Shown: positions 1-8,164 of the stretch, piece by piece
How positions within the stretch are numbered: position 1 is the stretch's first letter
Layout: each line of letters starts with the position of its first letter
Origin: Daldinia sp. FL1419
Taxonomy: Eukaryota > Ascomycota > Sordariomycetes > Xylariales > Hypoxylaceae
Assembly: GCA_025201765.1 (NCBI GenBank)
Contig: MU623722.1
Coordinates: forward strand, 1 to 13,965
Direction of reading: 5' to 3'
Length of the DNA: 13,965 nt
Translations under genes and position numbers: made by a program
Notes under the pieces: model-generated
The model's database searches: none
Told to the model about the DNA's origin: nothing
Seen by the model: the letters and a program-made list of their open reading frames with translations, nothing else

Positions 1-600
1 AATATAATAAAAATAATTATTAAATATTATTAATAATTTTTTAATAAATTTTTTAAAGGTTTAAAAATTTTAAAAAAATTATAATAAAATTTTAATAATT
101 AATTTCTGGAATTATATTAAAAAGGTGTAGTTATATTTTTTATATAATTTTTTATTTTTAATGAATAAATTATTTTTATAATATGTAATTATATTAAAAT
201 TATAGTTTTGATATAATATAATATTAAAATATTATATTAAATTTAGAATATTATAATAATTTTTAATAAAAGGATTAAAATATTTAAAGAAGATTAATAA
301 TGGAATAATATTGGAAAAATAATGGAGTATTTATAGATATATAAATTTTCTTTTATTTAATATAATATATATATAAAAATAAAATAGGTTTTTTAAGGTA
401 GTATTAAATTGTAAATATAATGGGTATAATAATATTATATTATAATATTATAGAATATAAATAAGGCATATAAAAAAGATTAAAATTAATTGAAAAGGGT
501 TATAGGTTAATAGTACCATTTTAAATTATTTTAAAAAACAAATATAATATTATAATGTTAAAAAGAAGGTTATAAAAATAAAAATATATAATAACTTTTT
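1..600. other. AT-rich gene-free block, almost no C on the + strand
   Basis: No open frame, RNA gene or clear repeat is visible. By hand count positions 1-480 contain 38 G but only 3 C, so the + strand has lost nearly all its cytosines while keeping guanines. This is what strand-biased C-to-T mutation of an older sequence would leave. TAA and TAG are frequent in all frames. I cannot say what the ancestral sequence was; it may be another decayed transposon. Confidence 0.6.
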
Positions 601-1000
601 ATAAAAATATGAAATCATTTATATATATTTATACCCTACATAAATTACATATATTCCAACCTTCTTCCAAAACAACTTTTTTATAATGTAACAACATTTT
701 TATTATTTATTAAAAAAAATAATAAAATTATTTTAGATCTTATTATTATTTTACATTTAAATTACCACCATATCACTTTACATAACTAATATTATAACAT
801 ATAAAATATTTTTTTATATTAAAGTCTAATTATTTTTATTAGAAGGTAAATTCTAATAGAAATATAAAATAAAATCAAAACTATAGTAATGTAATTTATT
901 TAAATAAATGGTAAGTAGGTTTTTTCCGGAATATAGTTCTTACCCAAAACAAATACCAAAAGATAAACCAGATACTTATAATATATTTTAAGTAAATTGG
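601..1000. other. AT-rich gene-free block with more C than the preceding stretch
   Basis: The base skew changes near 600: cytosines reappear (about 630-680 and 750-790) and guanine becomes scarce until about 840, after which the composition is mixed. No gene, RNA or motif is recognised. The change may mark the junction of two decayed repeats mutated on opposite strands. Confidence 0.45.
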
Positions 1001-1031
1001 AATAATAATAAATAATAATAATAATAAATAA
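1001..1031. repeat. (AAT)n microsatellite, imperfect
   Basis: About 31 bp of AAT units with one-base interruptions, just before the first recognisable member of the inverted-repeat family. In DNA this AT-rich such runs are expected, so it is recorded only as a landmark. Confidence 0.6.
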
Positions 1032-1390
1032 ATTTTTATTTAATTAAATTAAATTTTTAAGATTTATTTAAATATTAAATTAAAATAATATAATTATGTA
1101 ATTAAAATTATATTTTTATAAAATAATCTTTTCTAAAATTTTTAAGCTTTTTTTTAAACATATATAAACCTTTAAGAATTAATTTTTATTTAATTAAATT
1201 ATATTCTTTATAAAAATTAAATTTTTTAATATAGTAAATAGGAATTCTAATTATTCTTATAGGATATATTTTATATTTTAATTATTTTATAATAAATTAA
1301 AAAATATAAAATAATTATATCTTAAAAAAAATATTAAAATAATTGAATAAAAAAATAAAAAAATAAAATTTTTAATAATAATAATGTATA
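1021..1390. repeat. Heavily decayed copies of the foldback-arm repeat
   Basis: Two arm fragments can still be aligned to better copies. 1166-1230 follows the right-arm motif seen at 4933-5000 (AAACC-TTTAAGAATT, then a T-rich stretch), with nearly every G and C replaced by A or T. 1234-1390 follows the left-arm tip of 1484-1640 (AATAGGAATTCTAAT, then TATAGGATAT). 1084-1110 resembles the family's centre (TAATTATGTAATTAAA, compare 4211-4230). It is the most eroded member of the cluster. Confidence 0.6.
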
Positions 1391-1402
1391 TTAGAGAATT
1401 AA

Positions 1403-1480
1403 AGGGTAAATAAGTTAAAGGATATAAAATAACTATATTTGAAAGAAGGTATTAAGATGATTAGATAGAAGAATAGATAT
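1403..1480 (+). repeat. Partial left-arm fragment abutting a full foldback copy
   Basis: The stretch containing AAGGATATAAAATAACTATA and AAGGTATTAAGATGATTAG matches the middle of the left arm (compare 4430-4480 and 6240-6290) but lacks the tip. It lies directly before the tip of the next copy, as if one copy were truncated by its neighbour. Confidence 0.55.
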
Positions 1481-2286
1481 ATTGAATAGGAGTTTTGATA
1501 GCTCTTATAGGATATGCCTTATATTTTAATTAACCTATAATAAGCCAGAGGTTATATAAATTAGAAAATATAAGGTAATTATATCTTAAGGAATATAATA
1601 AGATAATTAAGTAGAATAACTATTGTAGGTAATTATTTAATAATGGTAATATATATAGTAAAATTATAAGCCTAAAAATATATATTATTTATATAAAGTT
1701 TTATAAAAATGATTTTTAAAGAATTATATAGAATTTAAATTAATTAGGTAAGAAAATAACTTTTAAAAACCTATTTATATTTAAAAAAATATATATAAAC
1801 TTTAGAAGGGGGGGTTAATAGGGTTTTTTAGGGTAATTCCTATTATATAATTACTTTACCCTGGTTTAATATAATTATTTTATAATAGTAAATTAGGGTA
1901 ATATAATTAAATAATAAGAATTATTTTGAAGGATTTTATTAACCCTCCCCTTTTTAAGGTTTATAACTCTTTTAAATATAAATAGGTTTTTAAAAATTGT
2001 TTTTTTATTTAATTAATTTAAATTTTATATAATTTTTTAAAAATTATTTTTATAAAGTTTTTATATAAGAATATATAATTTTAATTTCTCTTTTTAAAAA
2101 TATCTTTTTAAAATACGTTATTATTGATAAATAATCACCTATATTTGTTCTTTTATTCAATTAATTTATTCCTTTCTTCAAAATATAGATACCTTATATC
2201 TTTAAATTTATATAATCTTTGGTTTGTTATGGGTTAGTTGAAATATAAGATATATCTTGTAGGAGTTATTAGAGTTCTTATTTAAT
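1481..2286. mobile_element. Foldback element FB1: about 400-bp inverted arms, near complete
   Basis: The left arm starts at 1481 (ATTGAATAGGAG), and its inverted partner ends at 2286 (TTATTTAAT). Read on opposite strands, the arms align over almost their whole length. Recognisable blocks in order are the tip, a GGATATGCC-like box, CCAGAGGTTATATAA, AAGGTAATTATAT, the long AT-rich middle, AAAACCTATTTATATTTAAA, a G-rich box (1807-1814, answered by a C-rich box near 1943-1950), and the centre. The innermost stem pairs 1851-1868 with 1889-1906 around a 20-base loop. No open frame lies inside, so the element would be non-autonomous. Differences between arms are mainly G/A and T/C. Long-inverted-repeat (foldback) transposon or amplified palindrome is my reading; no transposase or clear target-site duplication is visible. 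Confidence 0.72.
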
Positions 2287-3371
2287 AATAATGTATATAA
2301 TAAGGTTATAAGTTTAAAAAAATATATATTATTTATATAAAATTATATAAAAATAATTTATAATACATTATATAAAATTTGAATTAATTAAGTAAAAAAA
2401 TAATTTTTAAAGGTTTATATATATTTAAATAAATATATGTAAATTTTATAAGGGAAGATATTTTATAGATTAATGGGATATTTTAAGGTAATTTTTATTA
2501 TATAATTATATTATATTTATTTAATATAGGTGATTATTTGCCAATAATAGTACATTTTAAGAAGATATTTTTAAGGAGGAAATTAAAAATTATATTTTTT
2601 ATATAAAAGTTCTATAAAAATGATTTTTGAAAGAATTATAAAGAACCTAAATTGATTAAATAAGAAAACAACTCTTGAAGACCTATTTATAACTAAAAGA
2701 ATATATATAAACTTTATAAAAAGGAATTAATAAAATCCTTCAAAATAACTTTTATTATATAATTATATTATTCCAATTTAATATATAATTATTTATTAAT
2801 AATAATATATTTTAGGAAGATATCTTTAAAAAAAAAGGATTAAAAGAATTATATAAAACTTAATTAATCAAATAAAAAAATAATTCTTAAAAACCTATTT
2901 ATATCCAAAAAAACATATATAAATCTTAAAAAGGAAAATATTCCATAAATTAATAAAATCTTATAAGGTAGTTCTTATTATATTAAACTAAAGTAATGTA
3001 ATTATATTATAAAAGTAATTTTAAAGGACCCTATTAATCCCCACCCTTTAAGGTTTATATACTCTTTTAAATATAAATAAATCTTTAAGAATTATTTTCT
3101 TACCTAATCAATTTAAATCCTATACAATTCTTTAAAAATCGTTTTTATAAAACTTTATATAAATAATATATATTCTTTTAACCTATAATTTCATCAAATA
3201 TATTACCATTAATAAACAATTATATAAATCTATTTCTCTATCCAATCAACTTATTCTACTTTTTAAAATATAATTACCTTATATTTTCTAACTTATATAA
3301 CCTCTGACTTATTATAAATTAATTAAAATATAAGGCATATCCTACAGGAATTATTAAAGCTCCTATTGAAT
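2287..3371. mobile_element. Foldback copy FB2 with a triplicated left arm
   Basis: Three successive left-arm sub-units lie head to tail: about 2290-2527, 2528-2786 and 2787-3000. Each runs from the AATAAT(A)GTAxAT box through AAAACCTATTTATA-like sequence to a TATATAATTATATTA centre. A single right arm follows (about 3005-3371), including CCCTATTAATCCCCACCC near the centre and ending in GCTCCTATTGAAT. The left tip (ATTGAATAGGAG) is missing from all three sub-units. The family therefore changes size by gain of tandem arm segments on one side. No coding capacity is seen. Confidence 0.62.
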
Positions 3372-3914
3372 AGAAATTGAACTGATTAGATAAGAAAGAT
3401 AATTCTTGAAGACCTATTTATATCCAAAAGAACTGTGGAAACCTGGAAGGTTTGGCTTTAAAGAGGTTAATAGGATCTTTACAAGGTAATATTGAACCAA
3501 TATAATATAAATACGTGATTATAATACACAATAAAGATACATAATAGGAGTACGTAGTAAGAATACATAATAAAACCCTAATAAACCCTTATAAAATTTA
3601 TAAACATTCACTTAAATATATATAGGCCTTATTAATTGCTTTCCTACTTAATCAACATAAATCATAGATAATTCTTCAGAGATTATTTCCAGATAACTTT
3701 ATATAAATAATATATATTCTTTTGGGTTTATAACCTCTTTATATGCGCTACCATTACAAAACAGTCACATATAATAATTTATTTATCTAATCATTTAATA
3801 CCTCTATTAAGATATAGTTACCTTATATCCTCAAGCTCATATAACCTCTGGTTATTATAGGTTAATTGAAGTGTAGGACATATCCTGCAAAAACTATCAA
3901 AGTTCTTGTTCAAT
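3372..3914. mobile_element. Foldback copy FB3, left arm truncated
   Basis: The left arm enters in its inner half (ATTGAACTGATTAGATAAG at 3376), immediately after the tip of FB2, and runs to about 3500. The right arm runs from about 3577 to the tip at 3908-3914 (GTTCAAT). This copy is less AT-rich than FB1 or FB2 and keeps boxes such as CATATCCTGCAAAAACTATC and AACCTCTGGTTATTATAGG, which makes it a good guide to the ancestral arm. Its centre carries a 13-bp tandem repeat (3512-3576) not found in the other copies. Confidence 0.6.
3512..3576. repeat. 13-bp minisatellite, five units, in the centre of FB3
   Basis: Units begin with TAC at 3512, 3525, 3538, 3551 and 3564, exactly 13 bases apart: TACGTGATTATAA, TACACAATAAAGA, TACATAATAGGAG, TACGTAGTAAGAA, TACATAATAAAAC. 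Most differences between units are transitions. It replaces the AT-rich loop found between the arms in FB1. No function is implied. Confidence 0.75.
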
Positions 3915-4099
3915 ATTTATTATTTAATTGTTCCATATTAATTTAATATAATTTAAATATTAAATTAATAATTATAAAATAAGATTAATTAATTTCAAAA
4001 ATCAAACTAATCACAAAGCAACTAATTCAAAAAAATTAATATAAATATATAAATAAATAAATACTATTCTAAAATATTTAATTAAATAAAATTTAATTT
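3915..4099. other. AT-rich spacer between repeat copies, with a perfect hairpin
   Basis: No gene. 3937-3948 (ATTAATTTAATA) is perfectly complementary to 3958-3969, giving a 12-bp stem with a 9-base loop. Such AT-only palindromes arise easily at this base composition. The stretch just after the FB3 tip shows no similarity to the arm repeat that I can see. Confidence 0.45.
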
Positions 4100-4300
4100 T
4101 TAAAAATATATATATATTTAAATAAAATTTATAAAGATTTTAATATAAATTATTTTTAGAAATTAATAAGTTTTTATAAAGTAATTTTAATTATAAAAAT
4201 ATTGAATTAGGGTAGTGTAATTATGTAATTAAAGCTACCTTATAAAAGCCTATTAATTCCATGGTATAATTGCTTTTAAAATCTCTATAAACTTTTAATA
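4100..4300. repeat. Isolated centre fragment of the foldback family
   Basis: 4202-4275 (GAATTAGGGTAGTGTAATTA, then TAATTAAAGCTACC, then TATTAATTCCATGG) matches the centre of the next copy at about 4842-4895 (GTAATGTAATTACATAATTG, AAGCTGCAAG, TTATTAACCTCCATGG). A short local stem GGTAG/CTACC is present (4208-4212 and 4231-4235). The flanking arm sequence is strongly decayed. Confidence 0.5.
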
Positions 4301-4343
4301 TATTATTTTAATAAAATATAATAAAATATTAAAATAATAATAT

Positions 4344-4885
4344 ATTGAATAGGAATTCTGATAGTTCTTGTAAGATATGCCCTGCACTTCAACTAACCTA
4401 TAATAGGCCAGAGGTTATATAAGTTAGAAGATATAAGGTGATTATATCCTAAAGAAGATATTAAGGTGATTAGGTAGGAAAATTAATAGTAATAATTATT
4501 TATTAATGGTAATGTATAAAGAGTTATATAAATAATATATTTAATAAAAAAATAAATTTATAAATTATTGTAAAATTTATAAAAGAAATATAATAATCCT
4601 TACAAATTTAATTTAATTAAATAAGAAAATAATTCTTGAGGGTTTATTTATATTTATATGAGTTTATAGGAATTTGAGAAGAATAAGTTCTATAGAAGCT
4701 AATAAGGTTTTTAAAATTATTCTTATGTTTTTAATTAGATTTCTTTTTTAATTATTTTTATAATTGAGTTACCCCAATTATATAAGTTTTTTTGGGGGGG
4801 TTTTTCTTTTTTAAAAAAAGGGGGGGGGGGTTATAGAGGGTTGTAATGTAATTACATAATTGAAGCTGCAAGACTTTATTAACCT
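4344..4885 (+). mobile_element. Foldback copy FB4, left arm and centre
   Basis: The tip ATTGAATAGGAATTCTGATAG starts at 4344 and is followed by well-kept arm boxes (GATATGCCCTGCACTTC, AGGCCAGAGGTTATATAAG, AAGATATTAAGGTGATTAGG). Its middle (4520-4740) is more divergent. The centre holds homopolymer runs (4791-4830) and the TAATGTAATTACATAATTG box (4845-4864). Its right side is not a normal arm but the tandem array that begins at about 4886, so this is a strongly asymmetric foldback copy. Confidence 0.58.
4791..4830. other. Poly-T/poly-G runs (T7G7, then A7G11)
   Basis: Seven T then seven G end at 4800; after a T-rich stretch come seven A and eleven G (4820-4830). G runs this long are exceptional in DNA with so few G. 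They sit where other copies have a shorter G box (1807-1814), so slippage of a real G-rich box is plausible. A sequencing or assembly error is equally plausible. Confidence 0.6.
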
Positions 4886-5991
4886 CCATGGAACTAACCT
4901 TTTTAAGGTTTCTATAGGTTTTTTTATATGTGAATAAGCCTTTAAGAGTTGTTTTCCTATCTGATCAGCTTAAGTTCTCAAGCATAAAATTATTAATTTT
5001 CTATAACAATAAATTAAAGTAACAGGACCAAAACAAAATCCGCCAATTTAACTTTTTTAATTAAGGTTTCTACAGGCTTTTTAATACATAAATAAACCTT
5101 CAAAAGTTGTTTTTTTGTTTGATTAGTTTAAGTTCTCAAGGATAGAATTGTTAATTTTTAAAACCATAAAATTTTGTACGGTAAAAGTGTAGGGTTAAGG
5201 CATATCCTGCAAAAGATATTAAAGCTCCTTAAAAATTGTTTTCCTATCTAATCAACTCAAGCTTTCAAGTATAGAATTGTTAGTTTTTGATAGAGATTTG
5301 TACAACAAAATACAGAGCATATCCTGCAAAAGCTATTAAAGTTCCTGGTTAATATAAATAAATTTTCAGAAATTGTTTTTCTATTTAATTAGCTTAAGTT
5401 TTTAAGCATAGAATTGTTAGTTTTTGATAAAGATTTATATGATAAAATTGCAAGGCATATCCTGCGGGAGTTATTAGAGCTTTTATTTAATTAGAGTTTT
5501 TGTTTAATTAGAGCTTTTATTCAATTAAAGTTTATATTCAATATATAAGCTCTTAAAAATTATTTACCTATCTAATCAGCTTAAGTTTTTAAGCACAAAA
5601 TCATTAGTTTTTCTATAAAGATTCGTACGATAAAAGTGTAGGGTTAGGGCATATTTTGCAAAAGCTATTAAAACTTATATATAATATAAATAAGCCCTTA
5701 AAAATTGTTTTCCTGCTTGATCAACTTAAGTTCTTAAAGATAAAATTGTTAATTTTTTTATAGAAATTTGTACAATAAAAGTGTAAAGCATATCCTACAA
5801 AAACTCCTATTCAACATAAATAAACCTCCAAAAGCTATTTATTTATCTAATCAGTTTAAGTTCTCTAACATAAAATTGTTAATTTTTTAAAAAAAGTGTA
5901 GGGTTAAAGCATATCTTGCAAAAGCTATTAGAGTTTAAATTCAACATAAATAAGCTTTTAGAAGTTGTTTTCCTGTCTGATTAGCTTATGT
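4886..5991 (-). repeat. Tandem array of about eight 130-bp right-arm units
   Basis: Each unit reads: AATAAGCC-like start, TTGTTTTCCTATCTGATCAG, CTTAAGTTCTCAAGCATA, GAATTGTTAGTTTTTGATA, a GATTTGTACAATAAAAGTGT segment, GGCATATCCTGCAAAAGC, TATTAAAGCTCCT. Unit starts (the CC of AAGCC or its mutated form) fall at 4939, 5097, 5227, 5363, 5550, 5695, 5825 and 5955, giving spacings of 158, 130, 136, 187, 145, 130 and 130. The extra length at 5363-5550 comes from a small local reiteration of TTAGAGCTTTTATTCAATT-like sequence (about 5485-5535). The GCATATCCTGC and AAAGCTCCT boxes and the CCTATCTGATCAG box also occur in the long right arms (3351-3371, 3839-3914), so the array is a shortened right arm multiplied in tandem. 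It is the least AT-rich part of the window. No open frame runs through it. Confidence 0.75.
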
Positions 5992-6196
5992 AAGAATACA
6001 TTCAATTATAAATGTTTTTTTAAACTTTAAATTTTTAATGTATTTTTTTATCCCTTATTAATTTATCAACCAGCTTATTAACTTTTATTAGTTTTTATTA
6101 ATTATTATTAATTATTTATTAATTTTTTATCAATTTCACATAATAATTTATTGGAAAGTTTCAGTATAATATACCGGATTTTGTCTTGGATAAAAT
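5992..6196 (+). repeat. 205-bp interspersed repeat, copy 1
   Basis: It matches 8165-8369 on the opposite strand over its whole length. Shared blocks in order are TTATAAATG, AAACTTTAAATTTTTAATG, TTTATCCCTTATTAATTTATC, several TTATTAATT units, TATCAATTTCACATAATAAT, AGTTTCAGTATAATA and GGATTTTGTCTTGGATAAAAT. Differences are mainly transitions, with a one-base indel. It interrupts the tandem array on the left, and arm sequence resumes at 6197. Neither TG...CA ends nor good terminal inverted repeats are seen, so it is not obviously a solo LTR or a MITE. Its last 40 bases read as FQYN..DFVLDKI in one frame, as does the other copy, so it may be a fragment of retroelement coding sequence. Confidence 0.7.
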
Positions 6197-6570
6197 AGGA
6201 CCTATTATATAATTATATTATTCCAATTTAATATAAGTAAAAGGATATAGGATAACCATATTTTAAAAGGTATAATAAAATGATTAAATAAAAAAACTAT
6301 TATAAATAATTATTTGGCAATGGTAATATGTATAATGAAATTATAAATTAAAAAATATATATATTATTTATATAAAGTTTTATAAAAATAATTTTTAAAG
6401 AATTATATTAAATTTGAATTGATTAGGTAAAAAAACAATTATTGAAAATTTATTTATATTTAAAAGAGAATACATAAACCTTATAAGGATATGGCCAATA
6501 TGGTCTTTCAAGGTAGTTCCTATTATATAATCATATTATCTAGATTTAATATAAATTATTTATAAAAGAT
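6197..6570 (+). repeat. Left-arm fragment of the foldback family
   Basis: It resumes arm sequence after the 205-bp repeat: a centre-like TATTATATAATTATATTATT box, then AAAAGGATATAGGATAACCAT (compare 1412-1432), TTATTTGGCAATGGTAAT (compare 2535-2550), the AAAATATATATATTATTTAT middle, GAATTGATTAGGTAAAAAAAC, AAATTTATTTATATTTAAAA, and a second centre box near 6510-6545. It has no right arm; the gypsy LTR starts about 80 bases further on. Confidence 0.6.
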
Positions 6571-6650
6571 TTTATATAAGTTTTTAAAAATAATAATATT
6601 ATAATATATTAAGTATTTATAAAAAACCTTATCTGAAAATTTAAGGATTG

Positions 6651-6866
6651 TGTCAGCCCTTGGGGTGTACATTTAGGTGGTTTTACCTGAGATTTGGGGT
6701 ACCAATTATTATATAATAGTTAAAACCTAAATAAATCTGTATTAATAATGAATTAATTATATATTTTCTAAAAATCTATATTAAATTTGTAACATAAATA
6801 TTTATACTAAATCTAACTTTAGACAATATACAATTCTACCGGGCCAAATGGTTTGTACTTCTAACA
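6651..6866 (-). repeat. 3' LTR of the gypsy-like element, 216 bp
   Basis: On the - strand the LTR would begin TGTTAG (6866-6861) and end CTGACA (6656-6651). The two ends are inverted complements except for one C-to-T change (TGTCAG to TGTTAG), on the strand where C is lost throughout this region. TG...CA ends with short inverted repeats are the rule for LTRs. The two ends are GC-rich islets in AT-rich DNA (6651-6705 and 6838-6866). The purine tract lies 10 bases upstream. Sequence left of 6651 does not resemble the LTR. With no second LTR in the window the call rests on the ends and their position. Confidence 0.55.
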
Positions 6867-6876
6867 GGATTTATAT

Positions 6877-6891
6877 CATCTTCCTCATCCC
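6877..6891 (-). other. Polypurine tract upstream of the LTR
   Basis: On the - strand this reads GGGATGAGGAAGATG, a 15-base stretch with only two pyrimidines, ten bases before the LTR start. In LTR retrotransposons such a tract survives RNase H and primes plus-strand DNA synthesis. The 10-base gap is larger than usual, so either the boundary or the tract may be a few bases off. Confidence 0.45.
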
Positions 6892-7260
6892 AAAATGTTT
6901 ATCCTTAAATATTATATATGACTTTTTTAATTAATTTATATACTAATATTCTATCTATATTATTAAATATAAAAATTTAATTCTCTTTTATTTTAATATA
7001 TATTTATTAATATATTATATATTTTATACCAAATATCTATTATTAATATAGGTTAAGAATAAATTTATGCCATTATATTTATTTTGTAATTCCATACTTT
7101 TAAAATTTTAAATCTTATATATATTACTTAAATCACAATTTATTATAATTTAAGGACTATTATAATAAAATTTATATTTAAATATTTATTAATATATTTG
7201 TAATATCCAATTTTTAGATATATAAATCCATATTAAATTTTTCTTTTCTTACAAATAAAT

Positions 7261-8160
7261 ATATATTTAATCCTTAAATAACCTAATATTATTAAATTAA
7301 TTATAAATTAATAAAACTTCATATTTTATAGTTAATTTAATTATAAATGCCTTTTCCTCCTCTTTACTAATTTTATAATTATATTTAGCAAAATTAGGGG
7401 GTTATTAAAACTATAATAATTATATATTAAATAAAAAGAAATAATTATTATATTTTCTTTATTTTAAAATATAATTATAAATTATTAATATATATTTAAA
7501 TAATTTAATTAAAGAAATTATAAATAAATTTATATAATATTTTTATAACATAATTTATTTAATATTTTCATTTACTTTTTCTACTTTCCCATTAACTCTA
7601 GAACATAATAGAATAATTATTTTGATTATAAATCCATAGCTCTTAATCCATTACTCAACATCATAATTTATAAAATTGCTAATATTATCATTAATCCATT
7701 TTTATAAATAACTAAAAATATTATTAATTAATTTTAATAATAATATATAATTAGTAAATAATATATTTAATATAATTATAATTATAATCTATCTTATAAT
7801 ATATTTAATAATTATTAATATTATAATAATATATATTAATATATAATTAATTACTTATTTAATTAAAAATGTAAATAATTAAATAAATTATAAATTAAAT
7901 AACATAAAATCTAACTTCTTCATTAATTAATAATTAAAACATTCAATTATTATTTTCTACACAACTAATATTAAATTCAAATACCAATATTCCTTTAATA
8001 TTTTTCATTAAAATATTCCCATAATAAAATATCCATAATTTATATATAATAAATATATATAAACCAATAATTCATCATAATTTGGCACTTCTTAAAGAAT
8101 TACCACTTTATAAACCAATCCTATTACATATAATAAATCATTAAATACTTATTCATACAT
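7261..8160 (-). pseudogene. Decayed Ty3/gypsy-type integrase (pol fragment)
   Basis: One - strand frame read from 8160 keeps an integrase pattern with no frameshift needed as far as about 7500. First comes an H2C2 zinc finger: positions 8046-8044 and 8031-8029 (both now Tyr, TAT from CAT by one transition) as HX4H, then 29 residues, then Cys at 7941-7939 and 7932-7930 (TAT from TGT) as CX2C, preceded by EYW. The catalytic core follows. The first Asp is probably 7896-7894 (now Asn), then NYIL (7848-7837), then KWINDNISNFIN with the second Asp at 7689-7687. Exactly 35 residues later comes the Glu at 7581-7579, in SRVNGKVEKVNENIK. DN-SNF and (P)R(A)NGKVE are typical of the gypsy integrase core. 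About 14 in-frame stops interrupt 220 codons, many explicable as CAA or CAG to TAA or TAG. The C-terminal part (below 7500), with VLLIYN near 7318-7301, is less certain. Some residues were read by assuming RIP-type transitions, but the D-35-E spacing and NGKVE stand without that assumption. Confidence 0.7.
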
Positions 8161-8164
8161 TAAA

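Larger units (their letters stand above)
6651..8164 (-). mobile_element. 3' fragment of a Ty3/gypsy-like LTR retrotransposon
   Basis: On the - strand, integrase coding remnants (8160 down to about 7260) are followed by an unrecognised tail, a purine-rich tract (6891-6877) and a 216-bp LTR ending at 6651. This is the expected 3' order of a Ty3/gypsy element: integrase, polypurine tract, 3' LTR. Reverse transcriptase, RNase H, protease, gag and the 5' LTR are absent; the recognisable part stops at 8164, where the 205-bp repeat begins. The element sits beside or within the foldback cluster. Stops and missing residues mark it as long dead. On its coding strand C is nearly gone and G remains, so C-to-T change on that strand is the likely cause. 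Confidence 0.68.

Noticed and set aside
1801..1960. Telomere-like GGGTTA repeats near the palindrome centre.
   Set aside because: Only isolated GGTTAA/AGGG words occur within the inverted repeat; there is no tandem TTAGGG run.
3937..3969. Intrinsic terminator or structured RNA from the perfect 12-bp hairpin.
   Set aside because: The stem is pure A+T, there is no adjacent gene, and such palindromes are common at this base composition.
4886..5991. CRISPR array.
   Set aside because: Units are about 130 bp, diverged throughout and without unique spacers between short identical repeats; they are satellite-type.
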